DNA of 5,584 nucleotides from Tenericutes bacterium HGW-Tenericutes-5 (GTDB lineage Bacteria; Bacillota_I; Bacilli_A; Izemoplasmatales; Hujiaoplasmataceae), in contig PGXI01000089.1 of the NCBI GenBank assembly GCA_002839125.1, positions 1 to 5,584 on the forward strand, written 5' to 3'. The position numbers were made by a program, and so were the translations under genes. The notes below the pieces were generated by a model. That model had not been told where the DNA came from, searched no databases, and saw nothing but the letters and a program-made list of their open reading frames with translations. The first letter of the stretch is position 1. Every line of letters begins with the position of its first letter. Shown in pieces: positions 3,957 to 5,584 of the stretch.

Positions 3957-5584
3957 AAGGGTAAGATTGATGCTAGGATTTGGGAGAAAGCTTCCAAAAA
4001 AGAAAAAAATAAAGCATATTTATTTTGTTGGGGTAATTTAATTGTTTCAATTTCAATTTATTTATTGTTTATTTACTGGCTTTATGATGAAGGTCAAAAG
4101 GAAGAAAATATTTTTTCAGGTTTAGAGTCAGGGATTAAAATCATTATATTTGTGCTTTTGTTGCTATTTCTTTTTGTACCGATTATAAGAGGTACTTCAA
4201 TAATTTTTGAGATGAAGAATATTAGAGGCAAATTTGGAATAGAAGCGATTTTTCTTATTTTGTTCGTAATACCCACTTCAGGACTAAATTTATTACTGGC
4301 TTTTTTATTTTCTAATTTTACAAGAAGACAAATTATTAAAGCGACAAAACCTAAGTTTGAAGGTAAAGAAACATTAGTTAATGATCATTCAATAGAAATA
4401 GACTTATCTAAAGCATTATATTGCTTGTCTGATGCGATTAAACTAGAAGGTCAGGAAAAGTATAAAGAAGCTTATAAAAAGTACCAAGAAGCTTATTTTT
4501 TAGGTGACGGTAGGGGTGCTTATTACTTAGCGAGGATGTACGAAGATGGAATAGGGATTAGAAAAGATATAAATGAAAGTTTAAAATGGGAGAAGAAAGC
4601 CGCTGATAAGGGTGTTAGTTTAAGCCAGTATTACATCGGTTTAGAATATATTAGAGGTAATAACTTAAGTAAAAACGAAGAACTTGGTATGAGTTATTTA
4701 GAAAAGTCTGCTAAACAGAATGAGTTCGATGCTTGTTATTATTTAGGAATCAAACACGGTAGTGACATGAATGAGAAGTATTTTAACTTAGAGAAAGCTG
4801 AAGAATATCTTTTTAGAGCGATTAAATATGGTGAGAATGATGAAGAAAAAGGTGAGGCTATTAATGAACTAGGCAGACTATGGATGGGTATATACGGTGA
4901 GTCTTATGACATAGAACATTATAAAATGGGCTTACAATTATTTAAGAAAGCCAAGAGTTATGATAACGAAGACGCAATCACAAACTATAAAGCTGCTGTA
5001 GATTTAAGACTACCAAGTTATCCAACCATTGAAGAACTTTTAAAGGATTGGGTAGTGGATTCGTATTTAAACTCTAAATCTTTTGAAAAGACAAATGAAG
5101 AAGAAAAAGATATAATAGAAACTGAAGAGACTATTGAAGAAGAAATTTTTGAAGAAGTTAAAGAAACAGTCTATAATCCTGAAGTTGATGAACTTAAGAG
5201 TTTAAGAACTGGTCTTATAGTATCTTCTGTAATTAAGTTGCTTTTCTTTGGAGCCGGTTTATTTATTGTTTTATGGGGTGTAAATAACGCTGAAAACCTC
5301 TTTGTATTTTCTCCGTTTGTTGTAATTGGCGGTGTTATAGTTGGTGGATTACCAGGGTTACCTAAAGCATTTAACGATTCTTATAATTATAATAAGAAGT
5401 GGGATAAGTTCTTTAGGAGAGCCGATTATAAGGCAACGATTGACTTAGATAAAAGAACGGTTAAGGTTAAAAAGAATGATGATTGGTTAAGCATTATATT
5501 TGTGACGATTTTAAATCTTCTTAAGACAGCTTGTGCAGCCCCGTTTGAGGCTTTAAGAGATTTTTACCGAGCATTTGTTGTGAC
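3954..5584 (+). CDS. Membrane-anchored Sel1-like repeat protein, C-terminus beyond window
   Basis: From TTG 3954 the frame stays open for 543 codons to the right edge with no stop. The N-terminus is basic (MKGKIDARIWEKASKKEK), followed by three membrane segments (about 22-42, 61-79 and 96-120). Residues about 168-350 hold at least three Sel1-like repeats. The clearest runs from AYYLARMYEDGIG (189-201) to KWEKKAADKG (211-220); the next ends in YLEKSAKQNEFDACYYLG, and a third covers about 275-340. Sel1 repeats are TPR-type alpha solenoids that bind proteins. An acidic linker (379-404, with EEEK, EETIEEE and FEEVKE) leads to two further helices (420-441, 449-467), and another may begin at 511. 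The solenoid and linker, between membrane segments 3 and 4, are probably cytoplasmic. Function is unknown; a membrane scaffold or polar-complex organiser is a guess. A separate promoter and the preceding terminator make it independent of its neighbours. Confidence 0.82.
   Translation, partial: MKGKIDARIWEKASKKEKNKAYLFCWGNLIVSISIYLLFIYWLYDEGQKEENIFSGLESGIKIIIFVLLLLFLFVPIIRGTSIIFEMKNIRGKFGIEAIFLILFVIPTSGLNLLLAFLFSNFTRRQIIKATKPKFEGKETLVNDHSIEIDLSKALYCLSDAIKLEGQEKYKEAYKKYQEAYFLGDGRGAYYLARMYEDGIGIRKDINESLKWEKKAADKGVSLSQYYIGLEYIRGNNLSKNEELGMSYLEKSAKQNEFDACYYLGIKHGSDMNEKYFNLEKAEEYLFRAIKYGENDEEKGEAINELGRLWMGIYGESYDIEHYKMGLQLFKKAKSYDNEDAITNYKAAVDLRLPSYPTIEELLKDWVVDSYLNSKSFEKTNEEEKDIIETEETIEEEIFEEVKETVYNPEVDELKSLRTGLIVSSVIKLLFFGAGLFIVLWGVNNAENLFVFSPFVVIGGVIVGGLPGLPKAFNDSYNYNKKWDKFFRRADYKATIDLDKRTVKVKKNDDWLSIIFVTILNLLKTACAAPFEALRDFYRAFVV

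Noticed and set aside
4094..4276. Minus-strand open frame of 60 codons
   Set aside because: It lies antisense to the membrane segments of the Sel1-repeat gene, with no motif or ribosome site.
4959..4968. TATGATAACG, identical to bases 251-260 of the operator
   Set aside because: It lies inside the Sel1-repeat coding sequence (Tyr-Asp-Asn-Glu codons) with no inverted partner or promoter nearby; a chance match in AT-rich DNA.
1..5584. Possible recoding of TGA as tryptophan
   Set aside because: All tryptophans read are TGG, no in-frame TGA occurs in any gene, and TAA/TAG stops in six genes are too few to infer loss of TGA as a stop.
1..5584. CRISPR arrays, tRNA or rRNA genes, insertion sequences
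   Set aside because: No regularly spaced direct repeats, cloverleaf-like segments, transposase motifs or terminal inverted repeats with target duplications were seen on either strand.

Overview
The window is AT-rich, with short intergenic gaps and tight, overlapping gene starts. Its rho-independent terminators and Shine-Dalgarno (SD) sites are typical of a low-GC Firmicute or a relative. All six complete genes end in TAA or TAG, and every tryptophan I translated is TGG, so nothing suggests the Mycoplasma-type code. A DUF4250 gene and a YxlE/F/G-like transporter fit gut or anaerobic Bacilli, Erysipelotrichia or Clostridia. I cannot name the organism.

Positions 1-160 differ from the rest: about 48% G+C by hand count, against about 18% for 161-261. 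On the minus strand this block carries the N-terminal part of a radical SAM protein, with the CxxxCxxC iron-sulfur motif readable at bases 30-7. The gene runs off the left edge. It has no clear ribosome-binding site, so it may be intact, 5'-truncated, or separated from the rest by a recombination or assembly junction near 160.

Positions 215-3472 look like one operon of five rightward genes: a winged-helix regulator, a CPBP (CAAX-protease-like) membrane protein, a 71-residue PLDc_N membrane protein, an ABC ATPase and an ABC-2 permease. It begins at a consensus promoter interwoven with three copies of a TGATAAC half-site and ends at a strong terminator. Gaps of 3 and 44 bases and overlaps of 23 and 14 bases tie the genes together. 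The last three genes match the YxlE-YxlF-YxlG order of the Bacillus subtilis sigY operon. No sigma factor is present here. Instead a winged-helix regulator probably represses its own promoter, and a CPBP protein is added. I infer a membrane-stress or antimicrobial-peptide resistance, immunity or export module. The sequence does not show the substrate.

Positions 3490-3861 hold a monocistronic DUF4250 gene with its own extended -10 promoter and terminator. From about 3901 an extended -10 promoter and a strong SD lead to a TTG-started gene that stays open to the right edge. It encodes at least 543 residues: three N-terminal membrane segments, a Sel1-like (TPR-type) repeat domain, an acidic linker, and further membrane segments. 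Its function is unknown; the architecture suggests a membrane-anchored scaffold.
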